Positions 25,052 to 33,976 of a DNA stretch of 64,000 nucleotides are shown here, piece by piece. How positions within the stretch are numbered: the stretch's first letter is position 1; each line of letters begins with the position of its first letter. Made by a program: the position numbers and the translations under genes. The notes under the pieces were generated by a model. The model was given only the letters and a program-made list of their open reading frames with translations, was not told the DNA's origin and made no database searches. Where the stretch lies: positions 297,103-361,102 of the forward strand of contig NZ_VWXD01000005.1 of NCBI RefSeq assembly GCF_011752625.1, read 5' to 3'. Origin of the DNA: Candidatus Pantoea formicae. GTDB lineage: Bacteria > Pseudomonadota > Gammaproteobacteria > Enterobacterales > Enterobacteriaceae.

Positions 25052-25771
25052 TCACTTCTGCAACTTCTCTTCCAAATCCAGCAACTGCTCTGGCGTTACC
25101 GCCGGATAACTTTGCGCATCTTCCGGCACTTCGTGCACCGCTGGAATGGGCACCAGCGGACCGAGGAAGCGTGGTTCGCGTTTCATCAAGTACAAATCGG
25201 CCAATGCGCCCAATCGGGCACCGACCTCGCGGAAACGCACTGACAGCATGTTTTTCGGTGAGGGCACGGCATAACACTGCGCCTGAATACCCAAATGCTG
25301 GGCGATATAGAGCGCACGTTCACAGTGGAAGCGCTGGGTGATGATGATGAAATCATTGGTATCAAACACTTTGCGCGTCCGCACAATCGAATCCAGCGTA
25401 CGGAAGCCCGCATAATCGAGCACGATATCAGCGGGATCGACACCGGCTTTAATTAAATCACGGCGCATCGTCATGGGTTCGTTATAGCTTTGCAACGCGT
25501 TGTCACCGCTCAGCAGCAGATAATTCACTTTGCCACTGTTATAGGCGTTGAGCGCACCTTGAATACGATAGAGGTAATACTGGTTGATCACGCCAGTGCG
25601 GTAATACTTGGCAGTGCCTAAGACCACCCCGACCTGACGATGTGGCAGTGAAGTGACATCTTCATAAATAAAGGGGGCCGTTTTCCAGCTGATCCAGCGA
25701 TCCAGGCCGAGCGCGGTCGCCACCATCAATAAGATGATGAAAAACAGACCTATGAAAACGCGTTTAATCAT
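25052..25771 (-). CDS. sanA: SanA, inner-membrane envelope-barrier protein (DUF218)
   Basis: This 239-residue protein equals E. coli SanA in length. It has one N-terminal membrane segment (VFIGLFFIILLMVATALGL) and a DUF218 domain, including VGVVLGTAKY, LLLSGDNA and RTLDSIVRT. In E. coli SanA affects the barrier to vancomycin at high temperature. The start at 25771 (MIKRVFIG) is preferred over an in-frame ATG four codons upstream. Its 3' end faces the repeat-rich gap after mglC; in E. coli the same neighbourhood holds cdd-sanA. Confidence 0.93.
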   Translation of the reverse strand: MIKRVFIGLFFIILLMVATALGLDRWISWKTAPFIYEDVTSLPHRQVGVVLGTAKYYRTGVINQYYLYRIQGALNAYNSGKVNYLLLSGDNALQSYNEPMTMRRDLIKAGVDPADIVLDYAGFRTLDSIVRTRKVFDTNDFIIITQRFHCERALYIAQHLGIQAQCYAVPSPKNMLSVRFREVGARLGALADLYLMKREPRFLGPLVPIPAVHEVPEDAQSYPAVTPEQLLDLEEKLQK

Positions 25772-25907
25772 GCGCGTAGGCACTCGGTTGGCGAAAAAAA
25801 CGATGGCTAAAGGCTACTTGAGGTGGAAACGTGAAGCAAGTTTACGGCGGTTGGCTGGCGATATTTTAAGCGCAACCGGTCCTGTATGGACCGGTTGCGA
25901 TGCCCCA

Positions 25908-27605
25908 TTAGATCGAGGTACGACGATAATGACGATACTGCGGCAGCCAGAAGTTATTATTCACGGCTTTAGACAGCACATCTTCAGAGGTCACTACCGC
26001 GACACCGGCCAGCTGCGCTGCTTTACCCACTTCCATGGCGATCAGCTTGGACACACCCTGGATATGTTTCAGCTCAGGTAACACCGGACCTTCACCATCA
26101 TTGACCAAAGGTGAGCAGTCAGCCAGTGAGCGGCTGGCAGTCATCAACATAGAGTCAGTGATGCGGGTTGCGCCTGCCGCGATAACGCCTAAACCAATAC
26201 CTGGGAAGATATAGGAGTTGTTGCACTGCGCAATCGGGAAGGTTTTGCCTTTCCAGGTCACCGGTGCAAATGGGCTACCGGTCGCAACCAGTGCTTCACC
26301 ATCGGTCCAGGCGATGATATCAGCCGGCGTTGCTTCAACGCGTGACGTCGGGTTAGACAGCGGCATGACGATCGGGCGTTTGGTGTGCTTGTGCATTTCA
26401 CGGATGATCTCTTCGGTGAACAGGCCCGGCTGGCCGGACACGCCGATCAAGATATCGGGCTTGGCATTGCGCACGACATCCAGCAGAGAAATGGAATCGC
26501 TGGTCACGTCCCAACCCTTCAGATTTTCGCTCTTCTGCACCAGTTTGCTCTGGAAATCGAGCAGGTTCGGCAGTTTGTCAGTTAACAGCCCAAAGCGATC
26601 CACCATCAGCACGCGGGCGCGCGCTTCATCGTCGCTTAAACCTTCCGACTTCATCTGGGCGATGATCTGCTCAGCGATACCGCAACCTGCGGAACCGGCG
26701 CCGAGGAACACCACCTTCTGCTCGCACAGGCGGCTGCCTGCGGCACGACTGGCGGCAATCAAGGTACCGACGGTGACGGCTGCGGTGCCTTGGATGTCAT
26801 CGTTAAAGCAGCACACTTCGTCACGGTAGCGTTCCAGCAGCGGCATGGCGTTCTTCTGAGCGAAGTCTTCAAACTGCAGCAGCACATTCGGCCAGCGACG
26901 TTTTACCGCCTGAATGAATTCATCAACGAAGGCTTCGTACTCTTCACCGGTGATACGTGGATGACGCCAGCCCATATACAGCGGGTCATTCAACAGCTGC
27001 TGGTTGTTGGTGCCCACATCCAGCACCACTGGCAAGGTATATGCCGGGCTGATGCCACCACAGGCGGTGTAGAGTGACAGCTTACCGATTGGAATGCCCA
27101 TGCCGCCGATACCGAGGTCGCCAAGGCCAAGAATACGTTCGCCATCGGTCACCACAATCACCTTCACGTTCTGCTTGGTGGCGTTCTGCAGCATGTCTTC
27201 GATGCGGTCACGGTTGTTATAGGAGATGAACACGCCACGTGCACGGCGATAGATCTCAGAGAAGTGCTCACAGGCGGCACCCACTGTTGGGGTGTAGATG
27301 ATTGGCATCATCTCTTCCAGATGATTGTCGAGCAGTCGGTAGAACAAGGTTTCGTTGGTATCCTGGATGTTGCGCAGATAGACGTGCTTGTCGTTATTAT
27401 TCTTGAAATCCAGGAACTGGCGCCAGGCGCGTTCAGCCTGTTCTTCGATGGTTTCAACCGCGTCAGGCAGGAGCCCGTTGAGGTTAAATTCGTTACGTTC
27501 TTCCAGGGTGAAGGCGCTGCCTTTGTTCAGCAGCGGAAATTCCAGCAGGATCGGACCCGCGTAAGGAATATACAGCGGACGTTTACTTTCGTAGTCGAGT
27601 TCCAT
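25908..27605 (-). CDS. maeA: MaeA, NAD-dependent malic enzyme
   Basis: This 565-residue enzyme oxidatively decarboxylates malate to pyruvate with NAD, linking the TCA cycle to gluconeogenesis. Motifs include YTPTVGAACEHFSEIYRR, the catalytic-region Lys/Asp stretch GERILGLGDLGIGGMGIPIGK, metal-binding FNDDIQGTA, and the NAD fold FLGAGSAGCGIAE. Length equals E. coli MaeA when started at 27605; an upstream ATG would add 13 unsupported residues. In E. coli maeA lies elsewhere, so its place between sanA and cdd is a local rearrangement. Confidence 0.95.
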   Translation of the reverse strand: MELDYESKRPLYIPYAGPILLEFPLLNKGSAFTLEERNEFNLNGLLPDAVETIEEQAERAWRQFLDFKNNNDKHVYLRNIQDTNETLFYRLLDNHLEEMMPIIYTPTVGAACEHFSEIYRRARGVFISYNNRDRIEDMLQNATKQNVKVIVVTDGERILGLGDLGIGGMGIPIGKLSLYTACGGISPAYTLPVVLDVGTNNQQLLNDPLYMGWRHPRITGEEYEAFVDEFIQAVKRRWPNVLLQFEDFAQKNAMPLLERYRDEVCCFNDDIQGTAAVTVGTLIAASRAAGSRLCEQKVVFLGAGSAGCGIAEQIIAQMKSEGLSDDEARARVLMVDRFGLLTDKLPNLLDFQSKLVQKSENLKGWDVTSDSISLLDVVRNAKPDILIGVSGQPGLFTEEIIREMHKHTKRPIVMPLSNPTSRVEATPADIIAWTDGEALVATGSPFAPVTWKGKTFPIAQCNNSYIFPGIGLGVIAAGATRITDSMLMTASRSLADCSPLVNDGEGPVLPELKHIQGVSKLIAMEVGKAAQLAGVAVVTSEDVLSKAVNNNFWLPQYRHYRRTSI

Positions 27606-27764
27606 GCAGTGCTTGCTCCGGTTGCAGTGTTTTCTGACGTTCACCGGGAAAAGGTAACGCCAGACCTGTTTCTTGTGAAAGGGAATCTGGCGACGATCCT
27701 ATGAGTTTTCCTGCAGATGTACAGTTATTGTTAATACAAGTTCACAAAAGCGGTAAAAGGATCA

Positions 27765-28661
27765 CTAAACTGATGTTTTCGAAACTAAAGTAAGTGAAAA
27801 GTCCTCACATCCTAGCGCCGCAAGCGTTGATTGCGTAGCATCCTGCTGACGCAATGTGCTGTTCTCACATTCCACGAGTACGGCTTGTTGCACGGTATTC
27901 AGTGCTTCATTGCTCATGTTCATCATAATCAGCGCAGCCTGTAAGGGGGGCAGACTTGGGTTGAAAGCCGCATTTTCAGCATAGCGTCCACTGAAGATTT
28001 TCCCACTTTGGCTGCGCAAGGCCACACCACTGAAACTGTGGCTGTAAGGTGCATGGCTTTGATTCGCGGCGTCAATCGCGGCCTGTTGCAACGCTTCCCC
28101 CTCTAGTGGGAAACCGTGGTTGATTGGGGTTAAAAGGCGTTCTGTGATGTTGAGATCGGCGGGTCCAAAGGCATCAGGCAGATAATCGCCCAGTGTGCTG
28201 ACCGCGCGACCTGGCAAACTAATACGGATGGCTGTGCCGCTGTTCAACTCATTCATAAACTGTCGGCAGTGGCCGCAGGGCGTGTAGTTGACGGTAATGG
28301 CATCCAACTTCTCCTCACCGTTCAACCAGGCATGGGTAATGGCACTTTGCTCAGCATGCACCGTTTGCTGAAGAGGTGTGTGCTCAAACTCCATATTGGC
28401 ACCGAAGTACCAGTGGCCACTCACACCGCGAGAGATGGCACCCACGTTAAAGTTAGACACCGTTGCCACTGCGCAACAGGCGGCAATCGGTAACAGCGCC
28501 AGGGCTAATGCGTCATCATCCAGACCGGTCTCCTGCTTCAAAAACGCCACGTCTTGCGGGCGTAATACGCCCTTAAAATCAGCCGAATCCAGTAATGGTT
28601 GGATTGCCGCCTGCAACGAAGCGGGTAGGGCAGAGAAAGCGGTGGTGAATCGTGGATGCAT
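27765..28661 (-). CDS. cdd: Cdd, cytidine deaminase
   Basis: This 298-residue protein is the long, dimeric form of cytidine deaminase found in enterobacteria, converting cytidine and deoxycytidine to uridines for salvage. The zinc site is in the N-terminal domain: VHAEQSA (His and catalytic Glu) and PCGHCRQF (two Cys). The C-terminal domain is the degenerate copy. Upstream, TGTGATCCATGTCGCT at 28716-28731 resembles a one-sided CRP site, in line with CRP/CytR control known in E. coli, but it is weak. Confidence 0.95.
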   Translation of the reverse strand: MHPRFTTAFSALPASLQAAIQPLLDSADFKGVLRPQDVAFLKQETGLDDDALALALLPIAACCAVATVSNFNVGAISRGVSGHWYFGANMEFEHTPLQQTVHAEQSAITHAWLNGEEKLDAITVNYTPCGHCRQFMNELNSGTAIRISLPGRAVSTLGDYLPDAFGPADLNITERLLTPINHGFPLEGEALQQAAIDAANQSHAPYSHSFSGVALRSQSGKIFSGRYAENAAFNPSLPPLQAALIMMNMSNEALNTVQQAVLVECENSTLRQQDATQSTLAALGCEDFSLTLVSKTSV

Positions 28662-28760
28662 GATGTGATGACCTCATTAACGCGTTAGCGGCAATGCGCC
28701 GCCTAAAGGGTTATATGTGATCCATGTCGCTATGACAATGTAAGCTGATTCAGTTGTTTC

Positions 28761-28786
28761 AACTTTGCGAGATCTCTCGCAAAGTT
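28761..28786. promoter_or_regulatory. 12-bp perfect stem palindrome between yohK and cdd
   Basis: AACTTTGCGAGA and its complement are separated by only two bases (28761-28786), directly after the yohK stop. On the minus strand no T-run follows, so it is not a classic terminator. It may be a transcript-end stabiliser or attenuator in the yohJK-cdd transcript. Confidence 0.6.
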
Positions 28787-29479
28787 TTAGCCAAACCAGT
28801 GCATGAGTACCGGGAAGAGGAATGGGGCCAACAGCGAAGTGATAATGCCGCAGATCACCAATGCCAATGAGCTAAATGCACCTTCCTGATAATCAACCTC
28901 TGCCGCGCGAGCGGTACCCAAGGCGTGGGATGCGTTGCCAATGGCTAACCCGCGTGAAGATTTACTGCGTACGTTAAACAGGTTGAGCAGCATATGACCA
29001 AACACCGCACCGAGTACGCCAGCAATCAACACGCAGATGGCACTGATGGCCGGAATGCCGTGCAGCGAGCCTGACACCGCCATGGCTATCGGGGTAGTGA
29101 CAGATTTCGGCATGATGGTCGCCGCAATTTCTGGCGTAGCCCCCATCCACAGCGCAATCGCAGTACCCGAAACCATTGCCGTAATACTGCCGATGAAGCA
29201 AACGCTGATGATGGTTTTCCAGCGTGCGCGGATCTGATGCATTTGCTCATACAGCGGCAATGCCAGCGCCACCACGGCGGGTTGCAGCAGTTGGTTCAAC
29301 AGAGTGCTGCCGGCGAAATAGCGGGTATAGGGGATGTGCGTTAATAGCAGGATCGGAATCACAATCGCCATCGCCACCAACAGCGGATTAATGATCGAGA
29401 CATTGATCTTGGCTGCCAGCTTACGCGCCAGCAGATAGGCTACTACGGTGAGTGGCAGTGACCACCAGGCGTCAGTCAT
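28787..29479 (-). CDS. yohK: YohK, LrgB/CidB-family inner-membrane protein
   Basis: This 230-residue membrane protein matches E. coli YohK (231). It shows six or more hydrophobic segments and the LrgB-family core (MPKSVTTPIAMAVSGSLHG). LrgB proteins work with LrgA partners in holin-like or metabolite export roles; some homologues export pyruvate or glycolate. The gene overlaps the 3' end of yohJ by eight bases, indicating coupling. The yohJ-yohK-cdd order is conserved with E. coli. Confidence 0.92.
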   Translation of the reverse strand: MTDAWWSLPLTVVAYLLARKLAAKINVSIINPLLVAMAIVIPILLLTHIPYTRYFAGSTLLNQLLQPAVVALALPLYEQMHQIRARWKTIISVCFIGSITAMVSGTAIALWMGATPEIAATIMPKSVTTPIAMAVSGSLHGIPAISAICVLIAGVLGAVFGHMLLNLFNVRSKSSRGLAIGNASHALGTARAAEVDYQEGAFSSLALVICGIITSLLAPFLFPVLMHWFG

Positions 29480-29846
29480 GAGGCTGCTCCTTCGGGCGCT
29501 GTAAACGTTCGGCGCTCAGGCCCACAATCAGCAACACCACAAAAGTGCTCACCACGCAGGAAACCACAATCGGCCCAAACTGCGCGCTAAGGATATCGGT
29601 GTAACCCATCACCCCGACACTGATCGGCACAAACAGCAGCGCCATATAACGGATCAGTAAATGGCAGCCCGGTTTCACCCAGCTCACTGGCAAGATTTGC
29701 AGTGCCAGCAAGGTAAACAGCAGCAGCATGCCGATAATACTGCCCGGAATGGTAAACGGTAGCAGGGCAGCAATACCGTTTCCGGTATAGAGCGCGGCAT
29801 AAATAATCACAAAGGCACGCAAATAGTGCCAGCAAGCAGTTAGCAC
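29472..29846 (-). CDS. yohJ: YohJ, LrgA/CidA-family inner-membrane protein
   Basis: This holin-like protein of 124 residues has four hydrophobic segments and the LrgA motif PFTIPGSIIGMLLLF. I place the start at a GTG (29846), because SD GGAG lies six bases before it and because the longer ATG frame would begin inside the metG terminator hairpin, giving an implausible leader. E. coli YohJ is 132 residues. It forms a unit with yohK. Confidence 0.8.
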   Translation of the reverse strand: MLTACWHYLRAFVIIYAALYTGNGIAALLPFTIPGSIIGMLLLFTLLALQILPVSWVKPGCHLLIRYMALLFVPISVGVMGYTDILSAQFGPIVVSCVVSTFVVLLIVGLSAERLQRPKEQPHD

Positions 29847-29872
29847 GACAGGCTCCACAACAGAGGCTCGAT

Positions 29873-29897
29873 AAAAAAGCCGCCCTGAAGGCGGCTT
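29873..29897 (-). terminator. Intrinsic terminator after metG
   Basis: On the minus strand AAGCCGCCTTCAGGGCGGCTT, a 7-9 bp GC-rich stem, is followed by a run of Ts (29873-29878). It starts seven bases after the metG stop and separates metG from yohJ. Confidence 0.88.
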
Positions 29898-29903
29898 GTT
29901 CAA

Positions 29904-31937
29904 TTACTTAACCTGCATCCCAGGCTGTGCGCCGCTATCAACGGACAACACAAACAGGTCTGAACCGCCAGAACCGGCAGACAGCACCATGCCTTCTGAC
30001 ACGCCGAAGCGCATCTTACGCGGTGCCAGGTTGGCGACGATGATGGTCATTTTGCCGACCAACACAGACGGGTCCGGATAGGCCGCGCGAATGCCAGAGA
30101 AGATCTGGCGCTTCTCACCGCCGAGATCCAGTTCCAGACGCAGCAGCTTGTCAGAACCTTCAACCAGTTCCGCTTTCTCGATCAGCGCCACGCGCATATC
30201 GACCTTGGCGAAATCGTCGATGGTGATGGTGTCACCAATCGGCGCATCCGCCAGAGGACCGGTTACCGCAGGTTTGTTGGCGGCGGCAGCGTCCTCTTTC
30301 GAGGCTTCGATCAATCCTTCAACCTTGGCCATTTCGATACGGCCATACAAGGCTTTGAACGGTGCGACATCGTGATCCAGCAGCGGCTGCGCGATAGCAT
30401 CCCAGCTTAGTTCCGAGTTAAGGAAAGCTTCGGTGCGTGCGCTCAGTGAAGGCAGCACCGGCTTCAGCCAGGTCATCAGGATGCGGAACAGGTTAATACC
30501 CATCGAGCAGATGGCTTGCAGGTCAGCATCACGGCCTTCCTGTTTTGCCACCACCCAAGGTGCCTGCTCATCCACATAGCGGTTGGCAAGGTCAGCCAGC
30601 GCCATGATTTCACGGATGGCGCGGTTGTATTCGCGGCTCGCCCAGGCTTCACCAATCTTCTCTGAAGCATCGACAAAGGTCTGATACAGCGCCGGATCGG
30701 CCAGTTCGCTCGCCAGTTTGCCGCCAAAGCGTTTAGTGATGAAACCGGCGTTACGTGACGCGAGGTTCACCACCTTGTTGACGATATCGGCATTCACGCG
30801 CTGTACGAAATCTTCCAGATTCAGGTCGATATCGTCGATGCGTGAAGAGAGTTTCGCCGCGTAGTAGTAACGCAGGCTGTCGGCATCCAGATGTTGCAGC
30901 CAGGTGCTGGCTTTAATGAAGGTGCCGCGAGATTTAGACATCTTCGCGCCGTTCACCGTCACATAACCGTGCACGAACAGGTTGGTCGGCTTGCGGAAGT
31001 TGCTGCCTTCCAACATTGCTGGCCAGAACAGGCTGTGGAAGTAAACGATGTCTTTACCGATGAAGTGATACAGCTCGGTAGAAGAATCTTTTTTCCAGAA
31101 CTCGTCGAAATCGATGTTGCCGCGCTTGTCGCACAGGTTCTTGAAGGAACCCATGTAACCGATTGGCGCATCCAGCCACACGTAGAAGTATTTGCCTGGC
31201 GCACCTGGAATTTCGAAGCCGAAGTAAGGCGCATCGCGGGAGATATCCCACTGCTGCAAGCCCGATTCGAACCACTCCTGCATTTTGTTCGCCACCTGCT
31301 CCTGCAACGCACCTGAGCGCGTCCAGGTTTGCAACATCGCGCTGAACGATGGCAAATCGAAGAAGAAGTGCTCTGAATCACGCAGTACTGGCGTCGCGCC
31401 AGAGACCACGGATTTAGGATCGATCAGCTCGGTTGGGCTGTAGGTCGCGCTGCACACTTCGCAGTTATCGCCGTACTGATCCGGTGACTTACATTTCGGG
31501 CAGGTGCCTTTGACAAAACGATCGGGCAGGAACATGCCTTTTTCCGGATCGTACAGCTGTGAAATGGTGCGGTTCTTAATGAAACCGTTCTCTTTCAGAC
31601 GACCATAAATCAACTCCGACAACTGACGGTTTTCGTCGCCGTGCGTGGAGTGATAGTTGTCGTAGCTGATGTCGAAGCCAGCGAAGTCAGTTTCGTGCTC
31701 CTGCTTCATCTCGGCAATCATCTGCTCAGGTGGGATACCGAGCTGTTGTGCTTTCAGCATGATCGGCGTGCCGTGGGCATCGTCTGCGCAGATGAAGTAA
31801 ACCTGGTTGCCACGCATTCGCTGGTAACGGACCCAAATGTCAGCCTGAATATGTTCAAGCATGTGACCGAGATGGATAGAACCGTTTGCGTACGGCAGTG
31901 CGCACGTTACCAGAATTTTTTTAGCGACTTGAGTCAT
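29904..31937 (-). CDS. metG: MetG, methionyl-tRNA synthetase
   Basis: This 677-residue class I synthetase charges tRNA-Met. The HIGH-type motif is YANGSIHLGH near residue 15, zinc Cys pairs are in CPKCKSPDQYGDNCEVC near 145, and KMSKS occurs in NGAKMSKSRGTF near 333. A C-terminal tRNA-binding (EMAPII-like) domain starts near 575 (FAKVDMRVALIEKAE). The start at 31937 matches E. coli exactly; an open frame upstream is ignored. It diverges from apbC as in E. coli. Confidence 0.97.
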   Translation of the reverse strand: MTQVAKKILVTCALPYANGSIHLGHMLEHIQADIWVRYQRMRGNQVYFICADDAHGTPIMLKAQQLGIPPEQMIAEMKQEHETDFAGFDISYDNYHSTHGDENRQLSELIYGRLKENGFIKNRTISQLYDPEKGMFLPDRFVKGTCPKCKSPDQYGDNCEVCSATYSPTELIDPKSVVSGATPVLRDSEHFFFDLPSFSAMLQTWTRSGALQEQVANKMQEWFESGLQQWDISRDAPYFGFEIPGAPGKYFYVWLDAPIGYMGSFKNLCDKRGNIDFDEFWKKDSSTELYHFIGKDIVYFHSLFWPAMLEGSNFRKPTNLFVHGYVTVNGAKMSKSRGTFIKASTWLQHLDADSLRYYYAAKLSSRIDDIDLNLEDFVQRVNADIVNKVVNLASRNAGFITKRFGGKLASELADPALYQTFVDASEKIGEAWASREYNRAIREIMALADLANRYVDEQAPWVVAKQEGRDADLQAICSMGINLFRILMTWLKPVLPSLSARTEAFLNSELSWDAIAQPLLDHDVAPFKALYGRIEMAKVEGLIEASKEDAAAANKPAVTGPLADAPIGDTITIDDFAKVDMRVALIEKAELVEGSDKLLRLELDLGGEKRQIFSGIRAAYPDPSVLVGKMTIIVANLAPRKMRFGVSEGMVLSAGSGGSDLFVLSVDSGAQPGMQVK

Positions 31938-32079
31938 AGTTTGCGTAGCGTTCCGTGAATAAAAATCGGGCTTAGATGTTACCCGAAGCACCCTCTGGCG
32001 TAAACACAACTGGACGGCATCTGATATTATTGAAAGCACACCGCCGTTATCTGGCGTTATGAAAACACAAGGAGTTGGG

Positions 32080-33192
32080 ATGACTTCACAATCCCGGGAA
32101 CATCATTCACCCGAAGCATTGCGCGCTGTGGTTATCGGCGTGCTGAGTGACTTTGAACATCCGACGTTGCATCACAACCTGACAACCTTAAAAGCCCTGC
32201 GCCATGTGGCGTTACTCGACGGCAAACTCCACATCGAACTGGTGATGCCGTTTGCGTGGGCCTCAGCATTCGAGGAGCTGAAGGCACAGGTCAGCGCCGA
32301 ACTGCTGCGACTCACCCACGCGAGCGCCATCGACTGGCGTTTGCGCCACGACATCGCCACGCTCAAGCGCGTAAAGAATCATCCTGGTGCGACAGGTGTG
32401 AAGAACATCATCGCAGTGAGTTCCGGTAAAGGCGGCGTGGGCAAATCCAGCACCGCGGTGAACATGGCGCTGGCACTGATCGCTGAAGGCGCGAAAGTCG
32501 GCATTCTCGATGCGGATATTTACGGCCCGTCGATCCCCAATATGCTCGGCACCGAAAGCCAGCGTCCCACTTCGCCGGACGGCACGCATATGGCCCCCAT
32601 CATGGCACACGGACTGGCGACCAACTCGATTGGCTACCTGGTGACCGATGAAAATGCCATGGTGTGGCGCGGCCCGATGGCCAGCAAAGCGCTGATGCAG
32701 CTGCTGAACGAGACGATGTGGCCGGATCTCGATTACCTGATTCTCGATATGCCACCGGGCACCGGGGATATCCAGTTGACGCTGGCGCAAAACGTCCCGG
32801 TGACGGGCGCGCTGGTGGTCACCACGCCACAGGACATTGCCCTGATTGATGCGCGTAAAGGCATTGTGATGTTCGAAAAGGTCAGTGTGCCGGTGTTGGG
32901 CGTGGTGGAGAACATGAGCATTCATATTTGCAGCGAATGCGGCCATCACGAGCCGATTTTTGGCACCGGCGGCGCGCAGAAACTGGCGGCGGATTACCAC
33001 ACGCAACTGCTGGCGCAATTGCCGCTGCACATCAATCTGCGTGAGGATCTGGATGATGGCGAACCGACGGTGATCCGTCGTCCAGACAGCGAGTTTACCG
33101 CACTGTATCGCCAGTTAGCAGGACGTGTGGCGGCACAGCTTTATTGGCAGGGCGATGTGATCCCGGCCGATATTGCCTTCCGCGCGGTTTAA
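32080..33192 (+). CDS. apbC: ApbC (Mrp), iron-sulfur cluster carrier ATPase
   Basis: This 370-residue P-loop ATPase of the Mrp/NBP35 family carries and delivers Fe-S clusters. A short N-terminal DUF59-type region is followed by the deviant Walker A SSGKGGVGKSS at about residue 113, LDADIYGPS, and the cluster-binding ICSECG motif near 285. I start it at 32080, with SD AAGGAG eight bases upstream, rather than seven codons earlier. The metG/apbC divergent pair is conserved. Its last four bases overlap the convergent GNAT gene. Confidence 0.93.
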   Translation: MTSQSREHHSPEALRAVVIGVLSDFEHPTLHHNLTTLKALRHVALLDGKLHIELVMPFAWASAFEELKAQVSAELLRLTHASAIDWRLRHDIATLKRVKNHPGATGVKNIIAVSSGKGGVGKSSTAVNMALALIAEGAKVGILDADIYGPSIPNMLGTESQRPTSPDGTHMAPIMAHGLATNSIGYLVTDENAMVWRGPMASKALMQLLNETMWPDLDYLILDMPPGTGDIQLTLAQNVPVTGALVVTTPQDIALIDARKGIVMFEKVSVPVLGVVENMSIHICSECGHHEPIFGTGGAQKLAADYHTQLLAQLPLHINLREDLDDGEPTVIRRPDSEFTALYRQLAGRVAAQLYWQGDVIPADIAFRAV

Positions 33193-33641
33193 CGCAACGT
33201 TTTTCCGCTGGCGCGCGCCGTCAGCGGAAAATGCATCAACACATATTTTCCTTGCTCGCTCTCACCGGTGGCTTCACGCTGCCAGCCATGTTTCAGGTAA
33301 AACGCCTGCGCTAACTCATTCAGCATCAGACATTTCAGCACGCCAGTTGAGGTAAAACGCTGTTGTACGGCTTCCAGCAAGGCGCTGCCAACGCCACGGC
33401 CCTGAAAGTCGGGATCGACATACAGGCTGTGCAGGAAGTTGTCGTTAGGAAGGATGCCGGCGAAGCCGGCGCGGTGGTCATCGACGAACGCGACTAACAC
33501 CGTCTCCCCCAAAATCACGCCATCCAGATCTTCCAATGCCCAATCATCGCCATCCAGCCAGGTCCAGTTGTGACGACGAGCTGCAAGAAACAGTGTGCGA
33601 AGAAAAGGGCGGTCGGCTTCCTCAAATAATCGAATTTCCAA
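33189..33641 (-). CDS. GNAT-family N-acetyltransferase
   Basis: This 150-residue protein has a GNAT fold with the acetyl-CoA pyrophosphate loop in DPDFQGRGVGSALL at about residues 78-91, and a C-terminal AFYLKHGW motif common in the family. The substrate is unknown. Its 3' end overlaps apbC by four bases in convergent arrangement, and its 5' end faces a palindromic repeat and then ahpC. This gene has no E. coli counterpart at this position. Confidence 0.85.
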   Translation of the reverse strand: MEIRLFEEADRPFLRTLFLAARRHNWTWLDGDDWALEDLDGVILGETVLVAFVDDHRAGFAGILPNDNFLHSLYVDPDFQGRGVGSALLEAVQQRFTSTGVLKCLMLNELAQAFYLKHGWQREATGESEQGKYVLMHFPLTARASGKTLR

Positions 33642-33674
33642 GCACGGACTCCATCATAAACAAGGGTAAGTAGC

Positions 33675-33785
33675 ATGGCGGTCGCTTTAAATGGCAACCC
33701 TACAACAAAGCAGGATTTTCGTAGGGTGCGCATTAATGCGTACTTTTGCCATTCGTGGCGGTCGTCACAAATGGCGACCCCAGGT
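33675..33785. repeat. Degenerate copies of the nested-hairpin repeat
   Basis: The stretch carries imperfect versions of the element at 10718: GCGGTCGCTTTAAATGGC, CCCTAC...GTAGGG, GTGCGCATTAATGCGTAC, and a third GGTCGTCACAAATGGCGACC. The order is shared, but the hairpins contain mismatches and an extra half follows. It lies between the divergent GNAT gene and ahpC and looks like an old, partly duplicated copy. Confidence 0.75.
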
Positions 33786-33883
33786 AACAGTAGTCGACGG
33801 AAAAAGATAAAGCCTGTCAAATCATCAGGTTTTCTGTGTAGAATGCCGCGGCAAGCCGCATGGAATCTGGCATCAGCGCTTTG

Positions 33884-33920
33884 ATAGCTTTTGATTATCT
33901 AATTGATAACGTCTGCGTAT
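33884..33920 (+). promoter_or_regulatory. OxyR-type binding site upstream of ahpC
   Basis: Four tetrads ATAG, TTAT, ATAA and GTAT stand at 33884, 33895, 33906 and 33917, each separated by exactly seven bases, as in the OxyR consensus ATAG-N7-CTAT-N7-ATAG-N7-CTAT. Only the first is perfect; the other three match three of four. Its place about 60-90 bases before ahpC fits peroxide induction. Confidence 0.65.
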
Positions 33921-33976
33921 TAGAAGTTGGCCCGAAAAAACTGTAACTTGCATCACATCTTTTAACGGAGGTCACC

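Noticed and set aside
32263..33030. Long minus-strand frame opposite apbC (255 codons)
   Set aside because: Shadow frame: His/Arg-rich translation typical of antisense reading of a conserved gene.
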